Assembly: GCF_000473045.1 (NCBI RefSeq)
Contig: NZ_AXAY01000043.1
Span: 1-62,254, forward strand
DNA length: 62,254 nucleotides
Source: Bradyrhizobium sp. WSM3983
Lineage (GTDB): Bacteria > Pseudomonadota > Alphaproteobacteria > Rhizobiales > Xanthobacteraceae
Direction of reading: 5' to 3'
Below the pieces are notes generated by a model. The model did no database searches and was not told the DNA's origin. It was given only the letters and a program-made list of their open reading frames with translations. Of this stretch, positions 52,563 through 61,625 are shown piece after piece. Each line of letters opens with the position of its first letter. The first letter of the stretch is position 1. Made by a program: the position numbers and the translations under genes.

Positions 52563-53588
52563 ATGACCGCGCTTCGCATGCGTGCCCGCGATTTCCTGAC
52601 CGACGATCAACTGGCTGACGTGCGCCAGCGTGTGACCTGGAAGGGCGTCGCGATGATCGCGCACGCCTGGACGCTTATCATTGGCGCCATCGCCTTGGTC
52701 GCGTGGTGGCCCAATCCGATCACCTACATTCTCGCCGTCGCCATCATCGGCTCGCGCCAGCTGGGCTTAGCGATCCTCATGCATGATGGTGCGCATGGCT
52801 GCCTGTCCGCGGACGAGAAGACCAATCTGGCCCTGAGCCAATGGCTTTGCGCCTATCCGCTCTTTGCGGAGACGCGCAGCTATCGGCGTTATCATTTGCA
52901 GCATCATGCACGCACCCAGCAGGAGGATGATCCTGATCTCGTGCTGTCGGCGCCGTTTCCGATCACCAGGCTGAGCTATCGCCGCAAGTTCATTCGCGAC
53001 ATCACCGGGCAGACCGGCTACCAGCAGCGCAAGGCGCAATTGCTCAACGCGCTCGGTCCGAAGGACTGGCCGTGGCGGCAACGCGCCGCGCATTTCCGGG
53101 ACAAGCTCGGCCCGCAATGCCTCGTCAACGCCGCGATGTTCGCAGCGCTCACGTCGGCCGGCGTGTGGTGGGCCTATCCGCTGCTATGGCTGGTGCCGCT
53201 CTTGACCTGGATGATGGTCATCACCCGCATCCGCAACATCGCCGAGCACGCCGTCGTGCCCGACAGCAGCGATCCCTTGCGCAACACGCGCACCACGCAC
53301 GCCAATTTTCTCGAGCGCCTGTTCATCGCGCCGTACTACGTGAACTACCACCTCGAGCATCATCTGCTGTTCTACGTACCCTGCTACAATCTGCCGAAAG
53401 TTCATCGCCTGCTCAGCGAGAGCCGGCATGCCGAGCGGATGGAGGTGCAGCCGAACTACGCCGCAGTGCTGCGGCTTGCTACGGCGAAACCCGATCGGGA
53501 TGATCGTCCTGGCCAATTGGTGAACAGCGCGCGCCGCGCGCAGGCCGGAGCGTCAGTCGACGCCAACCAGACCAACGGTGGATTCTAG
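52563..53588 (+). CDS. Fatty acid desaturase
   Basis: A 341-residue membrane-bound diiron desaturase. The three histidine boxes are HDGAH (His74, His78), HLQHH (His111, 114, 115) and HLEHH (His263, 266, 267), between four predicted membrane helices. It introduces a double bond into an acyl chain or oxidises a related lipid, using O2 and an electron donor. Coupled to the TetR gene by a three-base gap. fabD begins 172 bases later, so unsaturated lipid production and fatty acid synthesis are next to each other. Confidence 0.93.
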   Translation: MTALRMRARDFLTDDQLADVRQRVTWKGVAMIAHAWTLIIGAIALVAWWPNPITYILAVAIIGSRQLGLAILMHDGAHGCLSADEKTNLALSQWLCAYPLFAETRSYRRYHLQHHARTQQEDDPDLVLSAPFPITRLSYRRKFIRDITGQTGYQQRKAQLLNALGPKDWPWRQRAAHFRDKLGPQCLVNAAMFAALTSAGVWWAYPLLWLVPLLTWMMVITRIRNIAEHAVVPDSSDPLRNTRTTHANFLERLFIAPYYVNYHLEHHLLFYVPCYNLPKVHRLLSESRHAERMEVQPNYAAVLRLATAKPDRDDRPGQLVNSARRAQAGASVDANQTNGGF

Positions 53589-53632
53589 GGCCAAATCCCT
53601 GGTTGAATGCAGGCCGAAGTTCCTATCTTGGC

Positions 53633-53660
53633 TTGACATTCCGGGCCCGGACAGTGTCTA
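53633..53660 (+). promoter_or_regulatory. Possible promoter for fabD
   Basis: TTGACA (53633-53638) is a full -35 match; TGTCTA 16 bases later is a poor -10. The start would lie about 95 bases before fabD. Low confidence because of the weak -10. Confidence 0.35.
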
Positions 53661-53760
53661 CGGCCCCTTTCGGAGCATGGTCGGGAACCAAGGCTCGGGC
53701 CGGACGTCAACGGCTGCCGGGTTCTCGAAGCACGCGGCTCGAGCGATCCAGGGAGCGCCG

Positions 53761-54720
53761 ATGACGGCAGCATTCACATTTCCGGGGCAGGGTTCCCAAG
53801 CGGTTGGCATGGGCAAGGCCCTGGCCGACGCCTTTCCGGCGGCGCGTGCCGTGTTCGACGAGGTCGATGCCGCGCTTGGGGAGAAGCTGACGGCCACGAT
53901 CTGGGGTAGTACGGCCGAAACCCTTCAGCTCACCGAAAACGCCCAGCCGGCCCTGATGGCCGTGTCTGTGGCCACCCTGCGCGTGCTGGAGGCTGAAGCC
54001 GGGTTTTCCGTGGCGCGGGACGCTGCCTTCGTGGCCGGACACTCGCTCGGTGAATATTCGGCCTTGGCTGCGGCCGGCAGCCTGTCGATTTCTGACACCG
54101 CGCGGCTGCTTCGCACCCGCGGTCTCGCAATGCAAAAAGCCGTGCCGGTCGGCGCCGGTGCCATGGCCGCGTTGCTCGGCCTCGATTACGACGCGGCCAT
54201 GGAGGTCGCCAAGGAGGCGGCTCAGGGCGAGGTCTGCCAGGCCGCCAATGACAATGGTGGTGGGCAGGTGGTCGTCTCCGGCGACAAGGCCGCGGTCGAC
54301 CGCGCCGTCGAGATCGCCAAGACCAAGGGCGCCAAGCGCGCCATGCTGCTGCCGGTGTCCGCGCCGTTCCATTGCAAGCTGATGCAGCCCGCCGCCGACG
54401 CCATGGCCGAGGCGCTGGCCAAGGTCACGATCAAGGCGCCGGCCGCGCCGCTGGTCTCGAACGTGCTGGCAAGCGCCATCACCGATCCCGACGAAATCCG
54501 CCGCCGCCTGGTTGAACAGGTTACCGGTACCGTGCGCTGGCGCGAGTCGGTTGCCTATATGGCGGGACAGGGCGTCACCCGCTTCTTCGAGATTGGCGCG
54601 GGCAAGGTGCTGACCGGACTCGTCAAGCGTATTGCGGACGGCGCTATCGGCGTTGCCGTGGGCGGTCCGAACGACATTGCCGCCGCCAAGGATGCATTGG
54701 CCGCTGCGAAGCAGGGGTAG
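53761..54720 (+). CDS. fabD: Malonyl CoA-acyl carrier protein transacylase
   Basis: A 319-residue enzyme loading malonyl groups from malonyl-CoA onto acyl carrier protein. The N-terminus TAAFTFPGQGSQAVGMGKAL contains the GQGSQ motif, and the nucleophile Ser95 is in GHSLGEYSALAAAG; the later His is in PVSAPFHCKLM. ATG 53761 was chosen because it restores the normal length; a longer upstream frame is unlike FabD. AGGGAGCG precedes it. First of the fabD-fabG-acpP-fabF run. Confidence 0.95.
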   Translation: MTAAFTFPGQGSQAVGMGKALADAFPAARAVFDEVDAALGEKLTATIWGSTAETLQLTENAQPALMAVSVATLRVLEAEAGFSVARDAAFVAGHSLGEYSALAAAGSLSISDTARLLRTRGLAMQKAVPVGAGAMAALLGLDYDAAMEVAKEAAQGEVCQAANDNGGGQVVVSGDKAAVDRAVEIAKTKGAKRAMLLPVSAPFHCKLMQPAADAMAEALAKVTIKAPAAPLVSNVLASAITDPDEIRRRLVEQVTGTVRWRESVAYMAGQGVTRFFEIGAGKVLTGLVKRIADGAIGVAVGGPNDIAAAKDALAAAKQG

Positions 54721-54731
54721 AGGAGTACTCG

Positions 54732-55469
54732 ATGTTCGATCTGACTGGCAAAAAGGCGCTTGTCACCGGCGCGACCGGCGGCATCGGCGGCGCGATCGCG
54801 CAGGCTCTGCACGCGCAGGGCGCCACCGTTGCGATATCTGGAACGCGCAAGGAAGTGCTGGACGAACTGGCCGGCAAGCTTGGGGAGCGCGCCCTCGTGC
54901 TGCCCTGCAATCTCTCCAAGGCCGACGAGGTCGAGGCGCTCGTGCCGGCCGCGGAAGCTGCGATGGGTCAGGTCGACATTCTCATCGCCAACGCCGGCAT
55001 CACGCGTGACAATCTGTTCGTTCAGCTTCGTGATGAGGATTGGGACGAGGTCATCAACGTCAATCTGACCGCGACCTTCCGCCTGGCGCGCGCCGCCACC
55101 AAATTGATGATGCGCAAGCGCTTCGGCCGCATCATCGCCATCACATCGGTGGTCGGCGTCACCGGCAATCCCGGGCAGGGCAATTACACCGCGTCGAAGG
55201 CCGGTCTGATCGGCATGATCAAGACGCTGGGCGCCGAATACGCCAAGCGCGGCGTCACCGCGAACTGCATCGCGCCCGGCTTCATCAAGACGCCGATGAC
55301 GGATGCGCTCAACGACAAGCAGCGCGAGACGATTCTGACCAAGGTTCCGGCCAACCGTCTGGGGACGCCCGAGGACATTGCAGCAGCCGCCGTCTACCTG
55401 AGTTCGAACGAAGCAGCCTATGTCACCGGCCAGACCATCCACGTCAACGGCGGCATGGCCATGATCTGA
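54732..55469 (+). CDS. fabG: 3-oxoacyl-ACP reductase
   Basis: A 245-residue SDR enzyme reducing 3-oxoacyl-ACP with NADPH. The dinucleotide site is TGATGGIGGAIAQAL, NAG lies in ILIANAGITRDN, and the catalytic Tyr152 and Lys156 are in NYTASKAG. It ends with HVNGGMAMI, typical of FabG. GAGGAG lies six bases upstream of ATG 54732, 11 bases after fabD. Confidence 0.96.
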   Translation: MFDLTGKKALVTGATGGIGGAIAQALHAQGATVAISGTRKEVLDELAGKLGERALVLPCNLSKADEVEALVPAAEAAMGQVDILIANAGITRDNLFVQLRDEDWDEVINVNLTATFRLARAATKLMMRKRFGRIIAITSVVGVTGNPGQGNYTASKAGLIGMIKTLGAEYAKRGVTANCIAPGFIKTPMTDALNDKQRETILTKVPANRLGTPEDIAAAAVYLSSNEAAYVTGQTIHVNGGMAMI

Positions 55470-55778
55470 TACGCCGTTCCGCACTGCCCACATGGGCGGG
55501 CGGGATGCGGCAAACGGCCGTTTCCAGAGCGAATTGAGGCGTGTAGTCAAGGCAGTTGAAGTATGATAACCGGACCTTCAACGGATGGGCAAAGAACGCC
55601 ATTGCAGGTTTTTGAAACCCTGTATATTGGCGATGCGGAGCCTTGGCCGTCGTTCGCCGGGCCTCCATCGGTTAAGGTGGGGCCAAATCAAAGTTCGTAA
55701 GCGAAGGCAGTCAACGACCACGACGGCTCGTATCGTCCCGGGGGGTCGGGTCTACAGGGAACAACACGAGGTTATGCA
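55470..55778. other. Gap between fabG and acpP
   Basis: This 309-base gap must hold the separate acpP promoter and leader. It contains TTGCAG and TATATT near 55602-55628 and a GTATGATAACC stretch near 55561; no gene was seen. Confidence 0.4.
55602..55628 (+). promoter_or_regulatory. Candidate acpP promoter
   Basis: TTGCAG (55602-55607) and TATATT (55623-55628) are separated by only 15 bases; CTGTAT just ahead of the -10 resembles the rhizobial CTATAT form. The leader would be about 145 bases. Read by eye. Confidence 0.35.
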
Positions 55779-56018
55779 ATGAGTGACATTGGCGAACGGG
55801 TTAAGAAGATCGTGGTCGAACACCTTGGTGTTGAACCCGAGAAGGTTGTCGACGCAGCGAGCTTCATCGACGACCTCGGCGCCGACAGTCTGGACACCGT
55901 CGAGCTGGTGATGGCGTTCGAAGAAGAATTCGGGTGCGAGATTCCGGACGACGCCGCTGAGACGATTCTCACCGTCGGCGACGCGACGAAGTTTCTCGAG
56001 AAGAACGCGAAGAGCTAG
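55779..56018 (+). CDS. acpP: Acyl carrier protein
   Basis: A 79-residue acidic protein with the phosphopantetheine attachment Ser37 in GADSLDTVELVMAFEEEFG. It starts MSDIGERVKKIVVEHLGVEPEK, the usual helix 1, and ends FLEKNAKS. It carries growing acyl chains in fatty acid synthesis. ACGAGG lies seven bases before the ATG. A terminator-like hairpin follows at 56046. Confidence 0.97.
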   Translation: MSDIGERVKKIVVEHLGVEPEKVVDAASFIDDLGADSLDTVELVMAFEEEFGCEIPDDAAETILTVGDATKFLEKNAKS

Positions 56019-56045
56019 GGCTCTTCATTATCGCGGGACAACATT

Positions 56046-56092
56046 GAAACCGGACGGGCCGCTTCGCAGCGGTCAGCCGGTTTCTTGTTATT
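56046..56092 (+). terminator. Hairpin with T-rich tail after acpP
   Basis: GAAACCGG (56046-56053) and CCGGTTTC (56077-56084) flank an inner CCGCT-TCGC-AGCGG stem, followed by TTGTTATT. It probably lets acpP be made in excess over fabF. Confidence 0.65.
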
Positions 56093-56124
56093 GGCCGTGA
56101 ATCTTTCGATGCGGAGTTTCGGAT

Positions 56125-57390
56125 ATGAGGCGGGTTGTCGTCACTGGTCTCGGCATGGTGTCGCCACTCGGCTGCGGCGTCGAGCCGACCTGGAAACGCA
56201 TCCTCAACGGCGAAAGCGGTGCGCGCAGGATCGAGAGCTTCGATGTCTCCGATCTGCAAACCAAATACGCCTGCACCGTCGTGCGTGGCGACGGCAGCAA
56301 CGACAGCTTCAATCCCGATATCTGGATGGAGCCGAAGGACCAGCGCAAGGTCGACGACTTCATCATCTTCGGCATGGCCGCGGCCGGCCAGGCCCTCGAC
56401 GATGCCAATTGGCATCCTGAGACCGAAGAAGACAAATGCGCGACCGGCACTATGATCGGGTCCGGCATCGGCGGCCTCACTGGCATCGCCGACACCGCCA
56501 TCCTGCTCAAGGAACGCGGACCGCGGCGGGTTTCGCCGTTCTTCATTCCGGGCCGCCTGATCAATCTCGCCTCCGGCTATGTCTCGATCAAGCACGGGCT
56601 GAAGGGGCCGAATCATTCGGTGGTTACGGCCTGCTCGACCGGTGCGCACGCGGTCGGCGACGCCGCCCGCCTCATCGCGCTCGGCGATGCCGACGTCATG
56701 GTCGCCGGTGGCGCCGAGTCGCCGATTAGCCGCATCGGCATAGCCGGCTTCAACGCCGCGCGTGCGCTGTCGACCGGCTTCAACGAGACGCCCGAGAAGG
56801 CCTCGCGTCCCTACGACAAGGACCGCGATGGTTTCGTGATGGGTGAGGGCGCCGGCGTCCTCGTCCTGGAAGAGCTCGAGCACGCCCAGCGCCGCGGCGC
56901 CAGGATCTACGCCGAGGTGATCGGCTATGGTCTGTCGGGTGACGCCTATCACATTACATCGCCGTCACCCGATGGCAATGGCGGCTTCCGCAGCATGTCG
57001 GCTGCGCTCAAGCGCGCCGGCCTCACGGCATCCGACCTCGATTATATCAACGCGCACGGCACTTCGACGCCGCTCGGCGACGAGATCGAGCTCGGCGCGG
57101 TGGAGCGGCTGCTTGGCAACGCCGCCTCCAAGGTTGCGATGTCCTCGACCAAATCGTCGACCGGCCATTTGCTCGGTGCGGCCGGCGCGATCGAGGCGAT
57201 CTTCGCCATCCTCGCGATTCGCGATAATGTCGTCCCGCCGACCATCAACCTGGACAACCCGTCGGTGGAGACTGCGATCGATCTCGTGCCGCACAAGGCG
57301 AAGGCACGCGAGGTCAACGTCGCGTTGTCGAATTCTTTTGGTTTCGGCGGTACTAATGCGTCGGTGATCGTCCGGCGCTTGGCCCATTAG
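56125..57390 (+). CDS. fabF: 3-oxoacyl-ACP synthase II
   Basis: A 421-residue condensing enzyme elongating acyl-ACP with malonyl-ACP. The active-site Cys170 is in VTACSTGAHAV, the two His are in NAHGTSTPLGD and KSSTGHLLGAAG, and it begins MRRVVVTGLGMVSPLG. This is the usual FabF length. GCGGAGTTTCGGAT precedes ATG 56125. Confidence 0.96.
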   Translation: MRRVVVTGLGMVSPLGCGVEPTWKRILNGESGARRIESFDVSDLQTKYACTVVRGDGSNDSFNPDIWMEPKDQRKVDDFIIFGMAAAGQALDDANWHPETEEDKCATGTMIGSGIGGLTGIADTAILLKERGPRRVSPFFIPGRLINLASGYVSIKHGLKGPNHSVVTACSTGAHAVGDAARLIALGDADVMVAGGAESPISRIGIAGFNAARALSTGFNETPEKASRPYDKDRDGFVMGEGAGVLVLEELEHAQRRGARIYAEVIGYGLSGDAYHITSPSPDGNGGFRSMSAALKRAGLTASDLDYINAHGTSTPLGDEIELGAVERLLGNAASKVAMSSTKSSTGHLLGAAGAIEAIFAILAIRDNVVPPTINLDNPSVETAIDLVPHKAKAREVNVALSNSFGFGGTNASVIVRRLAH

Positions 57391-57515
57391 TTTGTGTTTT
57401 CGACGAATCCACCGTTTTGCCGTATTCGGCGATAGTCATACTCGTGGGCGCGTGCATTTGGCTCGGCAAGCGATTGTCAGGCTGCGATTGAACCGGCAGG
57501 ATTCAGGTTGCTTCA

Positions 57516-58790
57516 ATGAGTGAAAGGCCGCCCATTTCGCCCCGCAGTCCGCGGGCAGCGCTCGAGCCCGAGCAGGTCCCGCCGCCGCCGAAACGATCGG
57601 AGCGGGCGCGCAATCCGTTCGTCGTGGTCGGCAACGCCATCATCACCCTGCTGCTGATCGCCATGCTCGGCGCCGGTGGCGTCTATTATTACGGCCGGCA
57701 GGTGCTCGAGGCGCCGGGGCCGCTCAAAGACGACAAGGTCGTCAACATTCCCCAGCGTGCGGGCAAGCGCGACATCGCCGAGACCCTCAACAGGGAAAGT
57801 GTGACTGACGTCAATCCGTGGGTGTTCATCGCGGCGGTGGCCGCGCTGAAGGCGAGCTCGGACCTGAAGCCCGGTGAATATTCGTTCCAGAAGAATGCGT
57901 CCTTGCGCGACGTCATCGCCACCATCGTCGAGGGCAAGGTCGTCCAGCACGCCGTTACGATTCCGGAAGGCCTGACCTCCGAGCAAATCGTGGCGCGGCT
58001 GTCCGACAACGACATCTTCACCGGCAGCGTGCGCGAATTGCCGCGTGAGGGCACGCTGCTGCCGGAGACCTACAAGTTCCCGCGGGGGACCCCGCGCGAC
58101 CAAGTGATCCAGCGCATGCAGCAGGCGCACAAGCGCGTGCTCGCGGAGATCTGGGAGCGCCGCAGCCAGGACCTTCCGGTCAAGACTCCGGAGCAACTGG
58201 AGACGCTCGCCTCGATCGTCGAGAAGGAGACCGGCAAGCCGGATGAGCGCAGCCGGGTGGCTGCCGTGTTCGTCAATCGCCTCAAGCAGAAGATCAAGCT
58301 GCAGTCCGATCCGACCATCATCTACGGCCTCGTCGGCGGCAAGGGCACGCTCGGCCGCCCGATCAAGCGGAGCGAGATCACGCAGCCCTCGCCCTACAAC
58401 ACCTATGTGATCGAGGGCCTGCCGCCGGGCCCGATCGCCAACCCCGGCCGCGCCTCGCTGGAGGCCGCCGCCAACCCGGCCCGCACCCGCGACCTCTTTT
58501 TCGTCGCGGACGGCACCGGCGGGCATGCCTTCACCGAGACCTACGACGCGCACCAGAAAAACGTCGCCAAGCTGCGCGCGATGGAGAAGCAGATCCAGAA
58601 CGACACGGTCGAGCCAGCCGACGACGCGCAGGCGCCGGCCGCCGCTGCGCCTGCGGCCGCTGATCCCGCGCCGACCGCGACCACGCCGGCCCGGCCGACC
58701 CAGCAGAAGAAGCCGCCGGCGCGGCCTGCTGGTCCGGCACCCGCCCGCCAGGGCGCCGTGCAGCCGTCGCCGCCGGTGATCCAGCGCTAG
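57516..58790 (+). CDS. mltG: Endolytic transglycosylase MltG
   Basis: A 424-residue membrane-anchored lytic transglycosylase. One N-terminal helix (VVGNAIITLLLIAMLGAGGVYYYG), then LysM-like and YceG domain with the catalytic Glu in LASIVEKETGKPDERSRVAAVF (around residue 236-238) and SDPTIIYG. It cuts nascent peptidoglycan to set glycan length. The last 65 residues are Pro/Ala-rich and lineage-specific. Typical neighbour of fabF in Rhizobiales. Confidence 0.94.
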   Translation: MSERPPISPRSPRAALEPEQVPPPPKRSERARNPFVVVGNAIITLLLIAMLGAGGVYYYGRQVLEAPGPLKDDKVVNIPQRAGKRDIAETLNRESVTDVNPWVFIAAVAALKASSDLKPGEYSFQKNASLRDVIATIVEGKVVQHAVTIPEGLTSEQIVARLSDNDIFTGSVRELPREGTLLPETYKFPRGTPRDQVIQRMQQAHKRVLAEIWERRSQDLPVKTPEQLETLASIVEKETGKPDERSRVAAVFVNRLKQKIKLQSDPTIIYGLVGGKGTLGRPIKRSEITQPSPYNTYVIEGLPPGPIANPGRASLEAAANPARTRDLFFVADGTGGHAFTETYDAHQKNVAKLRAMEKQIQNDTVEPADDAQAPAAAAPAAADPAPTATTPARPTQQKKPPARPAGPAPARQGAVQPSPPVIQR

Positions 58791-58903
58791 TTGCGCAGAC
58801 CTGCCTACGGGACTTTGCGGATTACACTTTCCCGCAAAATAGTCTTAAGATTCGCGTGGCCTGATGGCCTTGCGAATCCTGTGTTTCCGGAGAATTTGAC
58901 CTG

Positions 58904-59791
58904 ATGGCGCTGTCGTCCATGACCGGCTTTGCCCGAAGCCACGGCGCGAGCGGGCCGTATACGTTCGAATGGGAATTGAAGTCGGTCAACGCCAAGGGCT
59001 TTGACTTGCGGGTGCGGCTGCCGCAGGGGTTCGACGAGCTCGAGGCCCATGCCAAGAAGCGCGCCGGCGAGCTGTTGTCGCGCGGCACTGTCTACGCCAA
59101 TCTCACCGTCAAGCGCGCCAATGCGGCAGCCTCCGTCCGCGTCAATGAGGACGTGCTCAACGCCGTACTGAAGGCCGCCGCCGTGATCGCCGGCAAGGTC
59201 GACGCGGTGGCGCCGAGCGTCGATGGCCTCCTGGCTATCAAGGGTGTCATCGAGGTCGCCGAGCCCGAGGGCAACGAGGAGGAGGACAACACCGCGCGTT
59301 CTGCCGCAGCCAACGCATTCGACAAGGCGCTCGCCGATCTCGTCGAAATGCGCAAGCGCGAGGGCACCTCGCTCGGCCAGATCCTGACCCAGCGGGTCGA
59401 CGAGGTCGAGGAACTCGCGAAGAAGGCGGAAGCGGCGCCCGGCCGCAAGCCGGAGGCGATCAAGGCCAGGCTCGCCGAGCAGATCGCCACTCTGCTGGAC
59501 ACCTCAGACCGTTTCGATTCAGATCGCCTGATGCAGGAGGCGATTCTGATCGCAACCCGCGCCGACATCCGCGAAGAGCTCGACCGCATCGCCTCGCACA
59601 TCGCGCAGGCGCGCGAGCTGATCGGCAAGGGTGGTCCGATCGGGCGCAAGCTCGATTTCCTGGCGCAGGAGTTTCACCGCGAGGTCAACACCTGCTGCTC
59701 GAAGTCGAATGACATCGAGCTGACCAATACCGGGCTCGCCATGAAGAACGTGGTCGAGCAATTCCGCGAGCAGGTCCAGAATCTGGAGTGA
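58904..59791 (+). CDS. yicC: YicC family protein
   Basis: A 295-residue protein starting ALSSMTGFARSHGASG and containing SVNAKGFDLRVRLP, RLAEQIA and the conserved metal-site-like EFHREVNTCCSKSNDIELTN (given in part), ending VVEQFREQVQNLE. YicC proteins are endoribonucleases of the toroidal type recently shown in E. coli to cleave small RNAs. gmk follows three bases after the stop, the common yicC-gmk pair. Confidence 0.93.
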   Translation: MALSSMTGFARSHGASGPYTFEWELKSVNAKGFDLRVRLPQGFDELEAHAKKRAGELLSRGTVYANLTVKRANAAASVRVNEDVLNAVLKAAAVIAGKVDAVAPSVDGLLAIKGVIEVAEPEGNEEEDNTARSAAANAFDKALADLVEMRKREGTSLGQILTQRVDEVEELAKKAEAAPGRKPEAIKARLAEQIATLLDTSDRFDSDRLMQEAILIATRADIREELDRIASHIAQARELIGKGGPIGRKLDFLAQEFHREVNTCCSKSNDIELTNTGLAMKNVVEQFREQVQNLE

Positions 59792-59794
59792 TCG

Positions 59795-60454
59795 ATGACG
59801 ACGGGCGGTCACGGAACTGACGGTGTCGAGCGGCGCGGGCTGATGTTCGTGCTGTCCTCGCCATCGGGCGCGGGCAAGACGACGCTGTCGCGGATGTTGC
59901 TCGAGCGGGAGCCCGGCCTAAAAATGTCAGTGTCGGCGACCACGCGTCAGATGCGGCCGGGAGAGGTCGAGGGGCGCGACTATTTCTTCGTTAGCAAGCC
60001 CAGGTTCGAGACGATGGTGGAACAGGGCGAACTGCTCGAATGGGCCACTGTGTTTGACAATCTTTACGGGACGCCGCGTGCGCCGGTGGAGGCGGCACTA
60101 TCGGCCGGGCAAGACGTACTTTTCGACATCGACTGGCAGGGCACGCAGCAACTGCACCAGAAAGCGAGCGTCGACGTGGTTCGCGTCTTCATCCTGCCGC
60201 CGTCAGCCGGCGATCTCGAGAAGCGGCTGCATTCGCGTGCGCAGGATTCCGACGAGGTCATCCGCAAACGGATGAGCCGCGCCAGCCACGAGATGAGCCA
60301 TTGGGCCGAATACGACTACATCGTCATCAACTACAATGTCGATGACGCCTTCGCCGAGGTGCAATCGATCCTGAAGGCCGAGCGCCTCAAGCGCGAGCGG
60401 CGGACTGGCCTCGTGAGCTTTGTGCGAGGGCTGCAAGGTCAGCTTCAAGGCTAG
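59795..60454 (+). CDS. gmk: Guanylate kinase
   Basis: A 219-residue kinase making GDP from GMP and ATP. P-loop SSPSGAGKTT is at residues 21-30, the GMP-binding SVSATTRQMRPGEVEGRDYFFV is near 45-65, and LFDIDWQGTQQL and RMSRASHEMSHWAEYDYIV follow. Length and start agree with the family. The 3' end overlaps the convergent gene at 60387 by 68 bases. Confidence 0.95.
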   Translation: MTTGGHGTDGVERRGLMFVLSSPSGAGKTTLSRMLLEREPGLKMSVSATTRQMRPGEVEGRDYFFVSKPRFETMVEQGELLEWATVFDNLYGTPRAPVEAALSAGQDVLFDIDWQGTQQLHQKASVDVVRVFILPPSAGDLEKRLHSRAQDSDEVIRKRMSRASHEMSHWAEYDYIVINYNVDDAFAEVQSILKAERLKRERRTGLVSFVRGLQGQLQG

Positions 60455-61625
60455 CAAGGTCGGCGTCAGGGCTGGGGTGCGTCAGCCGCGGCCCTTCCGT
60501 CGCCAGCCGCTCCAGCATCGCCGTGATGATATCGATGTCGACGGCGGGAGCCTCTTCGCGCGCATGGTCTTCATGCACGACCGCGTCGTGCTCTGCCGCC
60601 TCTTCGTGGTGGACATCGTCGGCGGCGAGCTGGGGCGCCGGGGCCTCGATCTCGAACTCGCCGTCGAAATAGTCGATCTCCGTCTCGTCAGGCTCTGCCG
60701 CCGCGACATCAATGGAACGGCCAGGCGCAGCAATCCGGCCGATCGCGTTGGAGAATGCGGCGATCTGCGGAGCTTCCACACGCATGGCATCGAAGTCCAC
60801 GGGACGCGGCCGCTCGACGCGCCGCGTCGGCTCGGTGTGCCAGGGCGCACGGCTGCCGTCGTCGTCCTGCCGATGGTCCCAGTTGACGCGGCGATCTGCA
60901 GCCTGGACGCGCGAGCGTCCGCCGGCGAAGCGGTAGATCATGCTGGCGATGAGGCCGGCGAGCGTCAATGCGCCGACGATAACCAGCAGCAAGGTCTGGA
61001 GCGAGCCGGTCGGCTTGTCGGCGGCACTATCGGCGGTGGCGAGCGTCACCGGGGCAGGGGATGCCGCCGGCTTTGCGCTCGGCTGTACGGACGCCGCTGC
61101 AGGTGCGGCAGTCGTTGCAGGAGACGGCTGCGGTGAGGGCGAAGCGGGTGCGGCATCGGGCCAGCGCGTGGCGACAGCGGGCTGCGCCGCATTGGCATCA
61201 ATGGTGCCGGGAACTGGCTGCATTGTGGCTGCGGCCGGCGCCGGCGCGCTCGCAGCGGAGCTGGTCTGCGGCGCAATGTATTCAGCATGCGCATTCTGCA
61301 GCGATTGCGGCGCAGTGGGAGCAGCATCCGGCGTGTCGGTCGTCGCCTGCGCGCTCTGCGTGGCCTTAAGACCTTCGGCGCGCAGATACCAGCATTGCCG
61401 CTTGGTCGAACGCTCGAGACGATAGAACCAGTGCTGGCCCTGCGGCGCGGCACCCTTCGGCGAGGCAAGACAATCGGCTGCCGCATTCGCAGTGCTTGCG
61501 GCCGCATTCGCAGTGCTTGCGGCGCTGGGTGCACTCGGCGCGTTCTGCGAAACAGCAGCCAATGGTGCGCCGGCAATGATACTGCCAATCAGCGCGGATA
61601 TGAACTTTGCGGTGCGGTTGCCCAT
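60387..61625 (-). CDS. Hypothetical exported protein with a single membrane segment
   Basis: A 412-residue protein. Signal peptide MGNRTAKFISALIGSIIAGAPLAAVSQ, then a 21-base tandem repeat in frame (AASTANA twice), a conserved segment CLASPKGAAPQGQHWFYRLERSTKRQCWYLRAEG, a Pro/Ala-rich linker, one membrane helix (LLLVIVGALTLAGLIASMIYRF) and an acidic, helical C-terminus. The conserved CLASPKG...RQCWYL part is one I have seen in Bradyrhizobium proteins of unknown role. ATG 61625 has GGGAGA seven bases upstream; ATG 61646 is weaker. Convergent overlap with gmk. Confidence 0.75.
   Translation of the reverse strand: MGNRTAKFISALIGSIIAGAPLAAVSQNAPSAPSAASTANAAASTANAAADCLASPKGAAPQGQHWFYRLERSTKRQCWYLRAEGLKATQSAQATTDTPDAAPTAPQSLQNAHAEYIAPQTSSAASAPAPAAATMQPVPGTIDANAAQPAVATRWPDAAPASPSPQPSPATTAAPAAASVQPSAKPAASPAPVTLATADSAADKPTGSLQTLLLVIVGALTLAGLIASMIYRFAGGRSRVQAADRRVNWDHRQDDDGSRAPWHTEPTRRVERPRPVDFDAMRVEAPQIAAFSNAIGRIAAPGRSIDVAAAEPDETEIDYFDGEFEIEAPAPQLAADDVHHEEAAEHDAVVHEDHAREEAPAVDIDIITAMLERLATEGPRLTHPSPDADLASLEADLAALAQSSRGQSAARA
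61480..61521. repeat. 21-base tandem repeat within the exported-protein gene
   Basis: GCCGCATTCGCAGTGCTTGCG is present twice in a row, in frame, encoding a seven-residue repeat of the Ala-rich region just after the signal peptide. Likely a recent slippage duplication. Confidence 0.85.
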
